DNA of 64,000 nucleotides from an uncultured Prevotellaceae bacterium (GTDB lineage: Bacteria; Bacteroidota; Bacteroidia; Bacteroidales; Bacteroidaceae): NCBI GenBank assembly GCA_949295905.1, contig CASFNA010000022.1:1-64000 (forward strand), read 5' to 3'. Positions 7,306 to 17,089 of this stretch are shown piece after piece. Below the pieces are notes generated by a model. That model worked only from the letters and a program-made list of their open reading frames with translations, did no database searches and was not told the origin of the DNA. Position 1 is the stretch's first letter. Each line of letters begins with the position of its first letter. Position numbers and translations under genes: made by a program.

Positions 7306-9624
7306 ATGAACGTAATTACCAAAACAGTTTCATTGCCCGATGGAAGGACCATCAGCATTGAAACCGGGAAAGTGGCAAAACAGGCTGACGGCTCTTGCGT
7401 CCTCCGTATGGGGAACACCGTGTTGCTCGCCACCGTTTGTGCCGCAAAAGATGCAGTTCCCGGAACAGATTTCATGCCTTTGCAGGTTGAGTACAGAGAA
7501 CAGTATGCCGCCGCCGGGCGCTTCCCCGGAGGCTTCACAAAGCGCGAAGGCAAGGCAAGCGACAACGAGATTCTTACCTGCCGCTTGGTAGACCGCGCCT
7601 TGCGCCCCCTTTTCCCGGCCGATTTCCACGCCGAGGTGTTTGTCAACGTTATTCTTTTCTCGGCCGACGGCGTAGACCAGCCCGACGCCCTTGCAGGCTT
7701 CGCGGCATCGTGCGCGCTGGCTTGTTCTGACATCCCGTTCGAGTGCCCCATATCAGAGGTGCGCGTGGCGCGCGTTAACGGCGAGTACGTCGTTGACCCG
7801 ACATTCGAGCAGATGAAGGATGCCGACATGGACATCATGGTAGGCGCGTCGAAAGACAACATCATGATGGTTGAAGGCGAGATGAACGAAGTGTCAGAGC
7901 AAGACCTGCTCCAGGCGCTCAAGGTTGCCCAGGAGGCCATCCGCCCGATGTGCGTGCTCCAGGAAGAGCTGATGAAGGAGCTCGGCACCGACGTGAAGCG
8001 CGAATACTGCCACGAGGTGAACGACGAGGAACTGCGCGAGCAGCTGCGCAAGGAAACATACGACAAGTGCTACGCAATAGCGCAGGCCGGCGACCATGAC
8101 AAGAAGGCACGCGAGGAGGCTTTCGACAAGATAAAGACCGACTTCGAAGAGGCTTACGCCGCAGCGCACGCCGACCTTACCGAGGACGAACTGGAAGAGA
8201 AGTACGCCTTGGTTGACCGCTACTACCACGACGTGGAGCGCGACGCCATGCGCCGCTGCATCCTCGACGAGGGCAAGCGTCTCGACGGCCGCAAGACCGA
8301 CGAAATACGACCCATCTGGTGCGAGGTTTCACCCCTGCCAATGCCTCACGGAAGCTCAATCTTCACGCGCGGCGAGACGCAGAGCCTTACCACCTGCACG
8401 CTCGGAACGAAGCTCGACGAGAAGCTCGTAGACGACGTTCTCGACCGCTCATACCAGCGTTTCCTGCTGCACTACAACTTCCCACCCTTCTGTACGGGCG
8501 AAGCCAAGGCGCAGCGCGGCGTAGGCCGCCGCGAAATCGGGCACGGACACCTGGCTTGGCGCGCGCTGAAAGGACAGATACCCGAGGAGTTCCCCTACAC
8601 GGTGCGCCTCGTTTCACAGATACTGGAGAGCAACGGCTCGTCGTCAATGGCTACCGTCTGCGCCGGAACTCTCGCCCTCATGGACGCCGGAGTGCCCATG
8701 AAGAAGCCCGTGAGCGGCATCGCCATGGGTCTTATCAAGAACCCGGGCGAAGACAAATACGCCGTGCTTAGCGACATACTCGGCGACGAGGACCACCTCG
8801 GCGACATGGACTTCAAGACCACCGGCACACGCGACGGCCTCACGGCAACGCAGATGGACATCAAGTGTGACGGCCTTAGCTTCGACATTCTCGAGAAAGC
8901 CCTCATGCAGGCGAAGGCCGGCCGCGAGTACATACTCGGCAAGCTGACCGACACCATCAGCGAGCCGCGCACCGAACTGAAGCCGCAGGTACCGCGCATC
9001 GAGGCATTTGACATACCCAAGGAGTTCATCGGAGCCGTAATAGGCCCCGGAGGAAAGATTATCCAGCAGATGCAGGAAGAGAGCGGAGCCACCATCACCA
9101 TTGACGAAATCGACGGCGTGGGCAAGGTACAGGTAAGCGCGCCCAACAAGGAGAGCATACAGAAGGCCATCGCGAAAATCAAGGCCATCGTGGCTATACC
9201 CGAAGTGGGCGAGGTTTACGAGGGAACCATACGCTCAATCATGCCCTACGGATGCTTCGTAGAGATTCTTCCGGGCAAGGACGGACTGCTCCACATCTCG
9301 GAAATAGACTGGAAACGCCTTGAAACAGTCGAGGAGGCCGGCCTGAAAGAGGGCGACAAAATCAACGTCAAGCTGATGGAAATCGACCCGAAGACGGGCA
9401 AATACAAGCTGTCTCACCGCGTATTAATCCCGAAACCCGAAGGTTACGTGGAGCGTGAGCGCCGCCCGAGGCCCGAACGCCGCCCGCGCCCGGAGCGCGG
9501 AGAGCGCAGGGAGAGGGAGCCGCGCCGCTTCGAGCACCGTCCGGGACGTGACGAATACCACGACCCGTTGGCACCGAAAGAGCCCAAGGACTTCAACGAC
9601 AGCCTTGACCACGACAACTTCTAA
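7306..9624 (+). CDS. pnp: Polyribonucleotide nucleotidyltransferase (PNPase)
   Basis: A 772-aa phosphorolytic 3'-5' exoribonuclease of RNA decay. Domains in order: first RNase PH domain (about 1-140), helical domain, second RNase PH domain with [15 protein letters not shown] and the metal/active segment [21 protein letters not shown] domain ([19 protein letters not shown]), S1 domain ([19 protein letters not shown]), then a strongly basic Arg/Pro/Glu tail ([14 protein letters not shown]) found in Bacteroidetes PNPases. Length and order are as expected. A GC-rich terminator hairpin follows at 9647-9677. Confidence 0.97.
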   Translation: MNVITKTVSLPDGRTISIETGKVAKQADGSCVLRMGNTVLLATVCAAKDAVPGTDFMPLQVEYREQYAAAGRFPGGFTKREGKASDNEILTCRLVDRALRPLFPADFHAEVFVNVILFSADGVDQPDALAGFAASCALACSDIPFECPISEVRVARVNGEYVVDPTFEQMKDADMDIMVGASKDNIMMVEGEMNEVSEQDLLQALKVAQEAIRPMCVLQEELMKELGTDVKREYCHEVNDEELREQLRKETYDKCYAIAQAGDHDKKAREEAFDKIKTDFEEAYAAAHADLTEDELEEKYALVDRYYHDVERDAMRRCILDEGKRLDGRKTDEIRPIWCEVSPLPMPHGSSIFTRGETQSLTTCTLGTKLDEKLVDDVLDRSYQRFLLHYNFPPFCTGEAKAQRGVGRREIGHGHLAWRALKGQIPEEFPYTVRLVSQILESNGSSSMATVCAGTLALMDAGVPMKKPVSGIAMGLIKNPGEDKYAVLSDILGDEDHLGDMDFKTTGTRDGLTATQMDIKCDGLSFDILEKALMQAKAGREYILGKLTDTISEPRTELKPQVPRIEAFDIPKEFIGAVIGPGGKIIQQMQEESGATITIDEIDGVGKVQVSAPNKESIQKAIAKIKAIVAIPEVGEVYEGTIRSIMPYGCFVEILPGKDGLLHISEIDWKRLETVEEAGLKEGDKINVKLMEIDPKTGKYKLSHRVLIPKPEGYVERERRPRPERRPRPERGERREREPRRFEHRPGRDEYHDPLAPKEPKDFNDSLDHDNF

Positions 9625-9646
9625 CCGCGTGGCACATTAATATATT

Positions 9647-9677
9647 AACGGCGGCGGCACACTATGCCGCCGCCGTT
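9647..9677 (+). terminator. Terminator after pnp
   Basis: Perfect 12-bp stem AACGGCGGCGGC / GCCGCCGCCGTT with a 7-nt loop, followed by CTTTCATTATCTTT. Confidence 0.8.
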
Positions 9678-9703
9678 CTTTCATTATCTTTAACTCCATC
9701 TTT

Positions 9704-9734
9704 TTTGTTCTTAACCATACTTGCATTACCTTTG
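9704..9734 (+). promoter_or_regulatory. Promoter of crcB
   Basis: -33 TTTG at 9704-9707, 19-nt spacer, -7 TACCTTTG at 9727-9734. The crcB ATG begins only 5 nt after the -7 element, so transcription would start at or next to the start codon. Confidence 0.7.
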
Positions 9735-9739
9735 CACGC

Positions 9740-10126
9740 ATGTTGAAGAATATCATGCTCGTAGCCCTCGGCGGAGCGGCAGGCAGCGTGGCGCGTTACC
9801 TGCTATCGAAAGCCGTACAGGACACGGCGGCTTCAGCCTTCCCGTGGGGCACAATGGCGGTGAACGTGGCCGGATGCCTGCTCATCGGCCTGCTCTACGG
9901 CCTCGCCGCAGACGACGGTGCGCGCCTCGGAGCCGACATGAAGCTGATGCTCACCGTTGGCTTCTGCGGCGGATTCACCACCTTCAGCACGTTCGCCAAC
10001 GAGTCGCTCACGCTCGCAAAGACCGGCGACGCCCTCCTTTCAGCCGCCTACATAGGCTCAAGCGTGGCACTGGGAATAATCGCCGTAGCGGCAGGAGCGC
10101 AGCTTGCAAAGGCTTTCGCAAGCTAA
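9740..10126 (+). CDS. crcB: Fluoride ion exporter CrcB/Fluc
   Basis: A 128-aa inner-membrane channel protein that lets fluoride leave the cell, working as an antiparallel dimer. Four membrane segments are visible, with the family motifs GGAAGSVARYLLS near the start, WGTMAVNVAGC (the conserved Asn) and GFCGGFTTFSTFANE (the Phe/Thr track). There is no room for a fluoride riboswitch: the promoter abuts the start codon. The start at 9740 is kept because LKNIMLVALGGAAGS matches the usual family N-terminus; an alternative ATG lies at 9755. Confidence 0.92.
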   Translation: MLKNIMLVALGGAAGSVARYLLSKAVQDTAASAFPWGTMAVNVAGCLLIGLLYGLAADDGARLGADMKLMLTVGFCGGFTTFSTFANESLTLAKTGDALLSAAYIGSSVALGIIAVAAGAQLAKAFAS

Positions 10127-10154
10127 ACCTGCAAACAAAAAAACACATATAAAG

Positions 10155-11324
10155 ATGAGAACCACATTCAACAAACTATCTGCTCTCGCCCTGGCGGCCC
10201 TCGCCGTGACGATGTTGGGGTCGTGCGACAACAGGAAATTCCACGTCAGTGGCGAAATAGCCGATGCCAAGGACTCCGTGCTCTACCTCGAAAACATGAG
10301 CCTTGACGGCCCCGTGACGGTTGACTCGGTGAAGCTCGGCGGCGACGGAGCGTTCAGCTTCAGCGAGAAAGCACCCGAAGCACCGGAGTTTTACCGCCTG
10401 CGCATAGCCGGACAAATAATCAACCTAAGCGTTGACTCTACCGAAACAATCACCGTCAAGGCCTCATACCCCACCATGGCGACAGGCTACACGGTGGAAG
10501 GCTCGGCCGAATGCGCCACAATCAAGGAACTGGCCTTGAAGCAGATTGACCTGCAAGGACGCGTAATCGCCGTGCAGCGCAACAACTCTCTGGGCTTCGA
10601 CGAGACCCGCGACAGCATCGCCAGGATGATAGAAGAGTACAAGAAGGACATAAAGCTGAACTACATATACAAGGCTCCGATGCGCCCGTCGTCGTACTTC
10701 GCCCTGTTCCAGACGCTCGGCAACATGCTCATATTCAACCCCCGCGAGAACGAGGACGACATCAAGGCCTTCGCGGCGGTGGCCACAAGCTGGGACACTT
10801 ACCACCCCAACGCCGTGCGCGGGCAGAACCTGCACAACATTGCCATACAAGGCATGCGCGACATACGCATCATGCGCAACCAGAGGGCTGCCGAGATAGT
10901 GGACGCGAGCAAGGTGCGCGTGGCCGACATAATAGACATCTCGCTGCTTGACAACAAGGGACAGACGCGCCGACTGACCGACCTGAAGGGCAAGGTGGTG
11001 CTGCTCGATTTCCACGTTTTCGGCGCGGAAGGCTCCACAAAGCGCATAATGCAGATGCGCGAGATATACAACAAGTACCACGGACGCGGCCTGGAAATCT
11101 ACCAGATATCGCTCGACCCCGACGAACACTTCTGGAAGACGCAGACGGCGGCGCTGCCCTGGATTAGCGTGCGCGACCGGGACGGGCTGCAATCGCGCAA
11201 CCTGGCACTGTACAACGTACAGTCAATACCTACGTTCTTCCTCATAGGGCGCGACAACACGCTCAAGAAGCGCGACGCGCAAATAAACAACCTCGACGCG
11301 GAAATTGAGGCCCTGCTCGGCTGA
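10155..11324 (+). CDS. Thioredoxin-fold lipoprotein lacking the CxxC motif
   Basis: A 389-aa lipoprotein; the start at 10155 gives a signal peptide with lipobox (LAALAVTMLGSC). Residues about 30-130 form a DUF4369-like beta domain (VSGEIADAKDSVLYLENM). Residues about 265-389 are a TlpA/ResA-type thioredoxin fold (LTDLKGKVVLLDFHVFGAEG ... LYNVQSIPTFFLIGRD with the cis-Pro loop). Where active relatives have WCxxC the sequence is HVFGAEGS, so no redox-active cysteines remain. Probably an outer-membrane or periplasmic binding or scaffold protein rather than an oxidoreductase; this is inference. It is followed by family A element A2, whose last two units form a terminator. Confidence 0.8.
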   Translation: MRTTFNKLSALALAALAVTMLGSCDNRKFHVSGEIADAKDSVLYLENMSLDGPVTVDSVKLGGDGAFSFSEKAPEAPEFYRLRIAGQIINLSVDSTETITVKASYPTMATGYTVEGSAECATIKELALKQIDLQGRVIAVQRNNSLGFDETRDSIARMIEEYKKDIKLNYIYKAPMRPSSYFALFQTLGNMLIFNPRENEDDIKAFAAVATSWDTYHPNAVRGQNLHNIAIQGMRDIRIMRNQRAAEIVDASKVRVADIIDISLLDNKGQTRRLTDLKGKVVLLDFHVFGAEGSTKRIMQMREIYNKYHGRGLEIYQISLDPDEHFWKTQTAALPWISVRDRDGLQSRNLALYNVQSIPTFFLIGRDNTLKKRDAQINNLDAEIEALLG

Positions 11325-11344
11325 CGGCCGCAGGCCGCCTTGCA

Positions 11345-11432
11345 AAAGGCCGCAAACGAGGAAGTAAAAGACCGCAAAACGCAGGCCAAAAGGCCGCCTT
11401 TCGCAATGCGAAAGGCGGCCTTTTATTTTGCC
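11345..11432. repeat. Family A four-unit 22-bp repeat (A2)
   Basis: Units start at 11345, 11367, 11389 and 11411. Units 3 and 4 form a perfect 17-bp stem (AAAAGGCCGCCTTTCGC with its complement) around an AAT loop, ending TTTTATTTTG, so this copy can terminate the lipoprotein gene. Confidence 0.8.
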
Positions 11433-11517
11433 ATTGATTATCAGGCACTTACCGACGAAATACCGAATAAATATTCACTTTTAAAAAATTTGTAACATAT
11501 ATTTGCAAAAATACCAT

Positions 11518-11525
11518 TATCTTTG
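11518..11525 (+). promoter_or_regulatory. -7 element of the TonB-dependent receptor gene
   Basis: TATCTTTG, 38 bp before the start codon. No -33 TTTG at standard spacing was found. Confidence 0.5.
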
Positions 11526-11563
11526 TCGGCGTTTTCAAGATAATAAACAAATTTTTAGACATT

Positions 11564-14500
11564 ATGGTAAAACTTATGCGACTATTCATTGCCACCGTCA
11601 TGCTTGTGACTGCGGCAACAGTGAACGCACAGATTACCACGTCGGCGATGGCGGGACAAGTGACCGGCACCGAAGGCGAGGACATTATCGGTGCTACAAT
11701 CAGAGTGACCCACGAGCCGTCGGGTACGACCTACAACGCCGTCACCAACACTGACGGACGCTGGGCCATACAAGGTATGCGCGTGGGAGGCCCGTACACG
11801 GTGAAAATATCGTACATAGGCTACGCCGAAAAGGACTACCGGGGCATCAGCCTCGCACTGGGCGAGACGTACAACCTCAACGCAACCATGTCGGAAGACA
11901 TCAACGAACTGGGCGAAATCGTGGTAGTAGGCAGCGCGTCGAAGTTCGCCGCCGAGAAAACCGGCGCCACCACGAACATCTCGAATGCGCAAATACAGGC
12001 CCTGCCTACCGTCAACCGCAGCATCGAAGACATAGCGCGCATATCGCCATACGCCAACGGCATGAGCCTCGGCGGCGGCGACGGACGCTCTACCAACTTC
12101 ACGCTCGACGGCGCGAACCTGAACAACAACTTCGGCCTCAACGACGGACTGCCCGGCGGAGGCAACCCAATCTCGATGGACGCAATAGACGAAGTGCAGG
12201 TGGTAGTGGCTCCGTATGACGTGCGCCAGACCAACTTCATAGGCGGAGGCATCAACGCCGTGACAAAGTCAGGTACCAACACGTTCAAGGGTACGGCATA
12301 CGTATACCACCAGAACGAGAACATGCACGGCAACCGCGTGGCCAACCAAGACCTCGGCGAGCGCGGAACCGACAGGCTGACAACCTACGGCTTCACACTC
12401 GGAGGCCCCATACTGAAGGACAAGCTCTTCTTCTTCGCCAACGCAGAATACTCAAAGATACCTACCATAGCCAACCGCTGGCGCGCGTCTGAGGACGGTG
12501 TGGGCGACGCAGAGAACTACATCTCGCGCACAAAGGCGTCCGACATGGAGAAGGTACGCAACTTCCTCATAGACAAATACGGCTACGACCCGGGCTCGTA
12601 CACCAGCTTCCCGGCCGACGAGGACAACCTCAAGCTGCTCGCCCGCATCGACTGGAACATCACGAACAACCACCACTTGGCCGTGCGCTACAACTACACG
12701 AAGAACACTGCGTGGAACGCGACCAACGGAAACTCGAGCGACACCGGCTCAAGGCTCAACAACATGAACCGCTTTTCGCAGTATTCGATGGCCTTCTCAA
12801 ACTCGATGTACTCGCAAAACAACTCGGTCAGCACCATATCCGCCGACCTCAACAGCCGCTTCGGCAACAACATCTCGAACCAGCTGCTCTTCACCTATAC
12901 CGACATCGACGAGAAGCGCGGCTCCGACTCGGCCCCGTTCCCCTTCGTTGACATAATGAACGGCTACGACGCATCAACCAACACGCAGACCCTCGAGCCG
13001 TACATGAGCTTCGGCTACGAGCTGTTCACCCACAACAACCGCGTGCAGAACAAAATCCTTACGCTCAACGACAACTTCACATACTACCTCGGCGACCACA
13101 AGCTAATGGCCGGATTCAAGTTCGAGCACCAGATGGCCAACAACTCTTACATGCGCAACGGCACGGGCTACTACCGCTACCGCTCGCTCGACGACTTCCT
13201 CAACGGCGCCGCGCCGGAGACCGTCGCCCTGAGCTACGGCTACAACGGAGAGACCAACCCGGCGGCAGAGGTGAAGTTCAACCAGTATGGCTGGTACGTG
13301 CAAGACGAGTGGAACGCACTGCCCAACCTTATGATTACGGGCGGCATACGCTTCGACCTGCTCTCGTTTGACAGCGACGACCTGATGCGCAACAACGCAA
13401 TCTACGCCCTCGACTTCGGCGGACGCCACATCGACACCGGCCGCTGGCCGGGCAGCAACGTGCAGATTTCGCCGCGCTTGGGCTTCACATGGGACGTGTT
13501 CGGCGACAAGAGCCTCAAGGTGCGCGGCGGTACGGGCCTCTTCGCAGGCCGCCTGCCACTGGTGTTCTTCACCAACATGCCTACAAACTCGGGCATGGTG
13601 CAGAACCTTGTGAACGCCGTAACCAGCTATTCAAAGACCACCACGGGCCTTGTGACAGGCCGCGACCCGCTGCTTGACAAGTTCAAGGGAGGCCTCATCA
13701 CCGACGTCAACCAGATACGCGAGCTGCTCGGAGCACCCGAGACCATCACACCGGAGGAGGGAACGCTGCCGACCAAAATCGCCGGAGTTGACCCCGACTT
13801 CAAGATGCCGCAGGTATGGAAGTCGTCAATAGCCGTAGACTACCAGTTCCCCGTATCGTTCCCGCTGACCCTGACGGGCGAGTTCACATACATAAGGAAA
13901 ATCAACGACGTGATGATTAACAACTACAACTTCAAGCCGGTGGGCGACGACGCAAACCGTTTGCAGGGAGCTGACAACCGCGTAATCTACGACGCGTCGA
14001 GCCTCTACTACCGCACGACGAAAGACAATGCCAACCCCGACGCGCCGTTCGTAGGCAGCGGAGCGTCCGTACTGACGAACACGAGCCGCGGACACGGCTG
14101 GACTCTCAACTTCACCGCCACCGCAGAGCCTGTCAAGGACCTGCACCTCATGGCCGCATACACCCACACCGTGATGAAAGAAGTGTCGGGAATGCCGGGC
14201 AACGACCCGTATTCTACATGGCAGGGCAACCTCACCGTGAACGGCGCGAACAGCGGCGAGGTACACAACTCGGAGTATGTCATCCCCGACCGCATCATCG
14301 CTTCGGCCAGCTACAAGTACCACAACGACAACTTCTCGCTGTTCTACACCGGCTACAGGCCGTCGGGCTACAGCTACACGTACTACGGCGACCTTAACGG
14401 CGACGGCATCAGCGGCAATGACCTGATGTACATCCCGAAGAACGACAGCGAAATCAACTTCACCGACGAGGCCGACCGCCAGCTCTTCTGGGACTTCGTC

Positions 14501-14887
14501 AACCAGGACGACTACCTGAAGAACCACAAGGGAGAGTACGCCGACTCTTACGCCGCGTTCGCTCCGTGGGTACACCGCTTCGACTTCCGCTGGACGCACG
14601 ACTTCAACCTGAAGGTAGGCAACACGCACCACACGCTGCAACTCATCCTCGACATCATGAACGTAGGCAACCTGTTCAACTCGAAGTGGGGCGTTGAGAA
14701 GAACATGTCTTCATGCAACAACGGCCAAATACTAAAGGTTGACAGGGTAGAAAACGGCACGCCTTACTTCTCGATGTTCAGGGGCAAGAACGGCGACCTG
14801 CCCGTGGCTACCAACACATGGTCGTTCAACCGCAACTACAACCAGTGCTGGAAGATGCAAATCGGCGTGAAATATTACTTCAACTAA
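11564..14887 (+). CDS. TonB-dependent receptor, Oar-like
   Basis: An 1107-aa outer-membrane receptor. It has a signal peptide (about 1-23), then a carboxypeptidase-regulatory-like domain (about 30-105; GQVTGTEGEDIIGATIRV, DGRWAIQGM), a plug domain (about 120-245; SISN-type TNISNAQIQALPTVNR, FTLDGANLNNNFG, AIDEVQVVVAPYDVR, GGGINAVTKSGTN) and a long beta-barrel ending with an aromatic strand (MQIGVKYYFN). This architecture and plug wording match Oar-type receptors of Bacteroidetes. No SusD partner follows, so it is a stand-alone transporter; the substrate is unknown. An internal Met four codons on (MRLF) is an alternative start. Confidence 0.9.
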   Translation: MVKLMRLFIATVMLVTAATVNAQITTSAMAGQVTGTEGEDIIGATIRVTHEPSGTTYNAVTNTDGRWAIQGMRVGGPYTVKISYIGYAEKDYRGISLALGETYNLNATMSEDINELGEIVVVGSASKFAAEKTGATTNISNAQIQALPTVNRSIEDIARISPYANGMSLGGGDGRSTNFTLDGANLNNNFGLNDGLPGGGNPISMDAIDEVQVVVAPYDVRQTNFIGGGINAVTKSGTNTFKGTAYVYHQNENMHGNRVANQDLGERGTDRLTTYGFTLGGPILKDKLFFFANAEYSKIPTIANRWRASEDGVGDAENYISRTKASDMEKVRNFLIDKYGYDPGSYTSFPADEDNLKLLARIDWNITNNHHLAVRYNYTKNTAWNATNGNSSDTGSRLNNMNRFSQYSMAFSNSMYSQNNSVSTISADLNSRFGNNISNQLLFTYTDIDEKRGSDSAPFPFVDIMNGYDASTNTQTLEPYMSFGYELFTHNNRVQNKILTLNDNFTYYLGDHKLMAGFKFEHQMANNSYMRNGTGYYRYRSLDDFLNGAAPETVALSYGYNGETNPAAEVKFNQYGWYVQDEWNALPNLMITGGIRFDLLSFDSDDLMRNNAIYALDFGGRHIDTGRWPGSNVQISPRLGFTWDVFGDKSLKVRGGTGLFAGRLPLVFFTNMPTNSGMVQNLVNAVTSYSKTTTGLVTGRDPLLDKFKGGLITDVNQIRELLGAPETITPEEGTLPTKIAGVDPDFKMPQVWKSSIAVDYQFPVSFPLTLTGEFTYIRKINDVMINNYNFKPVGDDANRLQGADNRVIYDASSLYYRTTKDNANPDAPFVGSGASVLTNTSRGHGWTLNFTATAEPVKDLHLMAAYTHTVMKEVSGMPGNDPYSTWQGNLTVNGANSGEVHNSEYVIPDRIIASASYKYHNDNFSLFYTGYRPSGYSYTYYGDLNGDGISGNDLMYIPKNDSEINFTDEADRQLFWDFVNQDDYLKNHKGEYADSYAAFAPWVHRFDFRWTHDFNLKVGNTHHTLQLILDIMNVGNLFNSKWGVEKNMSSCNNGQILKVDRVENGTPYFSMFRGKNGDLPVATNTWSFNRNYNQCWKMQIGVKYYFN

Positions 14888-14948
14888 ACACCCGGCTGAC
14901 GGCTACATGCCGCCACCGGCACAACCCGATGCCGCCCTCCGCTTTGCG

Positions 14949-15036
14949 GAAGGCGGCATTTCGCGTTGCAAAAGGCCATGTTTTACCGTGCAAAAGGCCG
15001 TCTTTCATCATGCGAAAGACGGCCTTTTGCATGACT
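14949..15036. repeat. Family A four-unit 22-bp repeat (A3)
   Basis: Units start at 14949, 14971, 14993 and 15015. Units 3 and 4 are perfectly complementary over 15 bp (AAAAGGCCGTCTTTC / GAAAGACGGCCTTTT), giving a terminator-like hairpin 3' of the receptor gene. Confidence 0.8.
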
Positions 15037-15149
15037 GGATGTAACGCCGTGGCTCTCAACGGGTTGCAAAACGCGCAAAATGGGGCGGCAAAACGCGCCG
15101 GAATTGGAATATAATTCTTACTTTTGCAGTGTTTTTAAGACGCTTGGAA

Positions 15150-16109
15150 ATGAAGTTAATACATTTCATCAAGGAGTGGACGCTGCCCTGCGCCATGGTG
15201 TTCGGCGCGGCCATGTACCTGCTGTTCACCGAAATCCCAGCGCTCGCCCCGCTCGGCGAAGCCGCAGGGCCGTGGTTCATCGAAATACTGCCGGTGCTCA
15301 TCTTCATGACGCTCTACGTCACGTTCTGCAAAATACGCCTGCACGACCTGCGCCTGCGCACATGGCACGTGTGGATGCAGGTAATACGCATAGCCATGGC
15401 GGCCGCCCTGGTGGTGGCCGTCAAGTCGACGGCCGACCCCACGCTGCGCCTCGCCCTGGAAGGGGCGTTCGCCTGCGTAATCTGCCCTACGGCCTCGGCC
15501 GCAGCCGTAGTGACCGAGAAACTGGGCGGCAGCATAGCCTCGATGACCGTCTACACGCTTATCGACAACGCCGTTACAGCGCTGCTCGTGCCGCTGTTCT
15601 TCCCCATGATAGAGAAGCACGCCGACGTAACCTTCATGTCGTCGTTCGCCACAATACTGCAACGCACGGCCATAGTGCTCATCCTGCCCTTCGTATGCGC
15701 CATGGCAACGCGCCGCTGGCTGCCCAAGGCCGCCAAGGCGATAAAGGACTGCAAGAACCTGGGCTTCTACTTCTGGGCCATAAACCTGTCAATCGTCATG
15801 GGCATGACGCTGCACAACATCTTCACCGCCGGCATATCGAGCCTCTCAATGGCGGCGCTAATCATCGTCCCGGCCATAGTAACCCTGCTGCTCTTCGGCA
15901 CGGGAAAGGCCGTAGGACGGCACTTCGGCGACAGCGTGGACGGCGGCCAGGGCCTCGGCCAGAAGAACACCGGCGTGGGCATCTGGCTCGTTATGGTCTA
16001 CCTGAACCCCGTCGTAGCCATCGCGCCCTGCGCCTACGTGGTATGGCAGAACACGCTCAACTCCTGGCAGCTGTGGTGCATGGAGAAGTACGGAAAGCTG
16101 AAATGGTGA
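15150..16109 (+). CDS. Bile acid:sodium symporter (SBF)-like transporter
   Basis: A 319-aa inner-membrane protein with about nine to ten hydrophobic segments. Motifs such as ALEGAFACVICPTASAAAVVTEKLGGS and GFYFWAINLSIVMGMTLHN, with the closing GQKNTGVGIWLVMVYLNPVVAI, resemble the BASS/SBF fold (paired polar crossover helices). I chose the ATG at 15150; a start seven codons upstream overlaps the -7 region TACTTTTG at 15119-15126. The substrate is unknown; bile acid transport should not be assumed. The DKNYY gene follows 33 bp later. Confidence 0.7.
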   Translation: MKLIHFIKEWTLPCAMVFGAAMYLLFTEIPALAPLGEAAGPWFIEILPVLIFMTLYVTFCKIRLHDLRLRTWHVWMQVIRIAMAAALVVAVKSTADPTLRLALEGAFACVICPTASAAAVVTEKLGGSIASMTVYTLIDNAVTALLVPLFFPMIEKHADVTFMSSFATILQRTAIVLILPFVCAMATRRWLPKAAKAIKDCKNLGFYFWAINLSIVMGMTLHNIFTAGISSLSMAALIIVPAIVTLLLFGTGKAVGRHFGDSVDGGQGLGQKNTGVGIWLVMVYLNPVVAIAPCAYVVWQNTLNSWQLWCMEKYGKLKW

Positions 16110-16142
16110 TGGGGCTGAACACTTAAACATACAATCAAACGC

Positions 16143-16625
16143 ATGAGAACAACATCCATCATCCTTGCCGCGGCACTGGCATTCGCGCCAGCCGCACCGG
16201 CCGCAGGGCACTGCACGCAGGAGCGCACGGCGCAATACGTGGGCGCAACGGCCACGCAGAAGCATGAAAACAGCCGCCACAGCAAGAGAAAACGACATGA
16301 CAGGAGAAAGTACGTCGTGACCGATTTCGACGTGTTCTACGGCAAAAGAAGGCTCGATGGAGCCAGCGCGATGACGTTCAAGGTGCTTGGCGGAGGGTAC
16401 GCCAAGGACGATTTCGACGTCTATTACAAAGGAAGGAAGATTGAGGACGCCACCGCAATGTCGTTCAAAGTGCTGCAAGACGGCTACGCCATGGACGACT
16501 TCGCAGCTTATTACAAGGGGAAGAAGATTGCCGGAGCAAGCGCAATGTCGTTCCAGGTGCTTGAAGACGGCTACGCGAAGGATGCCTTCGACACCTACTA
16601 TAAAGGCCGTAAATGCGACCGCTGA
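16143..16625 (+). CDS. Secreted DKNYY-repeat protein
   Basis: A 160-aa protein with a signal peptide (about 1-20), a basic linker (HSKRKRHDRRKY) and three full tandem repeats of about 33 residues plus a fourth partial one. Each repeat has the form YAKDDFDVYYKGRKIEDATAM-like with a D-x-YYKG-K/R core and a following MSFKVL. This is the DKNYY family pattern, found in Bacteroidetes and Fusobacteria surface proteins of unknown function. The internal repeats are also similar at the DNA level, so copy number may vary between strains. Confidence 0.75.
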   Translation: MRTTSIILAAALAFAPAAPAAGHCTQERTAQYVGATATQKHENSRHSKRKRHDRRKYVVTDFDVFYGKRRLDGASAMTFKVLGGGYAKDDFDVYYKGRKIEDATAMSFKVLQDGYAMDDFAAYYKGKKIAGASAMSFQVLEDGYAKDAFDTYYKGRKCDR

Positions 16626-16660
16626 CGGCCATACAGCCGCGCCAAAGCCATAATCGGACG

Positions 16661-16869
16661 TGAGTTCGGTATAAGGAACCATCCTTTGTAGGGACATAAT
16701 TAGCTTAACGCTGACCTTTGGTTCATTATGTCCGCACGCCGCGAAGAGGCGTATTATCAAAGCGCAGCAAATGAAAAATGTTCTTTCAGAACGTACGGAC
16801 ATAATGAACCAAAGGTCAGCGTTAAGCTAATTATGTCCCTACAAAGGATGGTTTCTTATACCGAATTCA
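16661..16869. repeat. Family E hairpin element (E2), enlarged copy
   Basis: A copy of about 209 bp whose arms extend outward to TTCGGTATAAG on both sides. Each arm carries the same extra 23-bp module (TAGCTTAACGCTGACCTTTG), in inverted orientation, inside the GGACATAAT palindrome, so complementarity is kept. The inner hairpins are CGCC/GGCG and ATGTTCT(ttc)AGAACGT. The rest of the 464-bp gap between convergent genes holds B6 and a terminator. Confidence 0.8.
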
Positions 16870-16910
16870 TATTAACCCAACAAAAAACATCAACAAAGAC
16901 ATACCAAACT

Positions 16911-16940
16911 CCCTCCCCTCGGGGAGGTCGGGAGGGAGCT
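16911..16940. repeat. Family B palindrome (B6)
   Basis: CTCCCTCCCCTCGGGGAGG followed by TCGGGAGGGAG, a near-perfect hairpin. Confidence 0.65.
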
Positions 16941-16951
16941 CAAACAAAAAC

Positions 16952-16988
16952 GGGAGCCGCTATCACTCCTGACGGCGGCTCCCTTCTT
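16952..16988. terminator. Terminator between convergent genes
   Basis: GGGAGCCGC / GCGGCTCCC 9-bp stem with a 14-nt loop and CTTCTTC after it; it can serve the plus-strand DKNYY gene. Confidence 0.6.
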
Positions 16989-17089
16989 CACGTTAGAATG
17001 TTAAGAAAATTTGAGAGAATTGAAGCTTCCCAGCTTCGTTGTTTTGTTTTATTAAACACTGTTTTATAGAGAAAGCATAGAAAATTGTC

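Noticed and set aside
9625-9740. Fluoride riboswitch before crcB
   Set aside because: The gap holds the pnp terminator, and the promoter ends 5 nt before the ATG, leaving no space.
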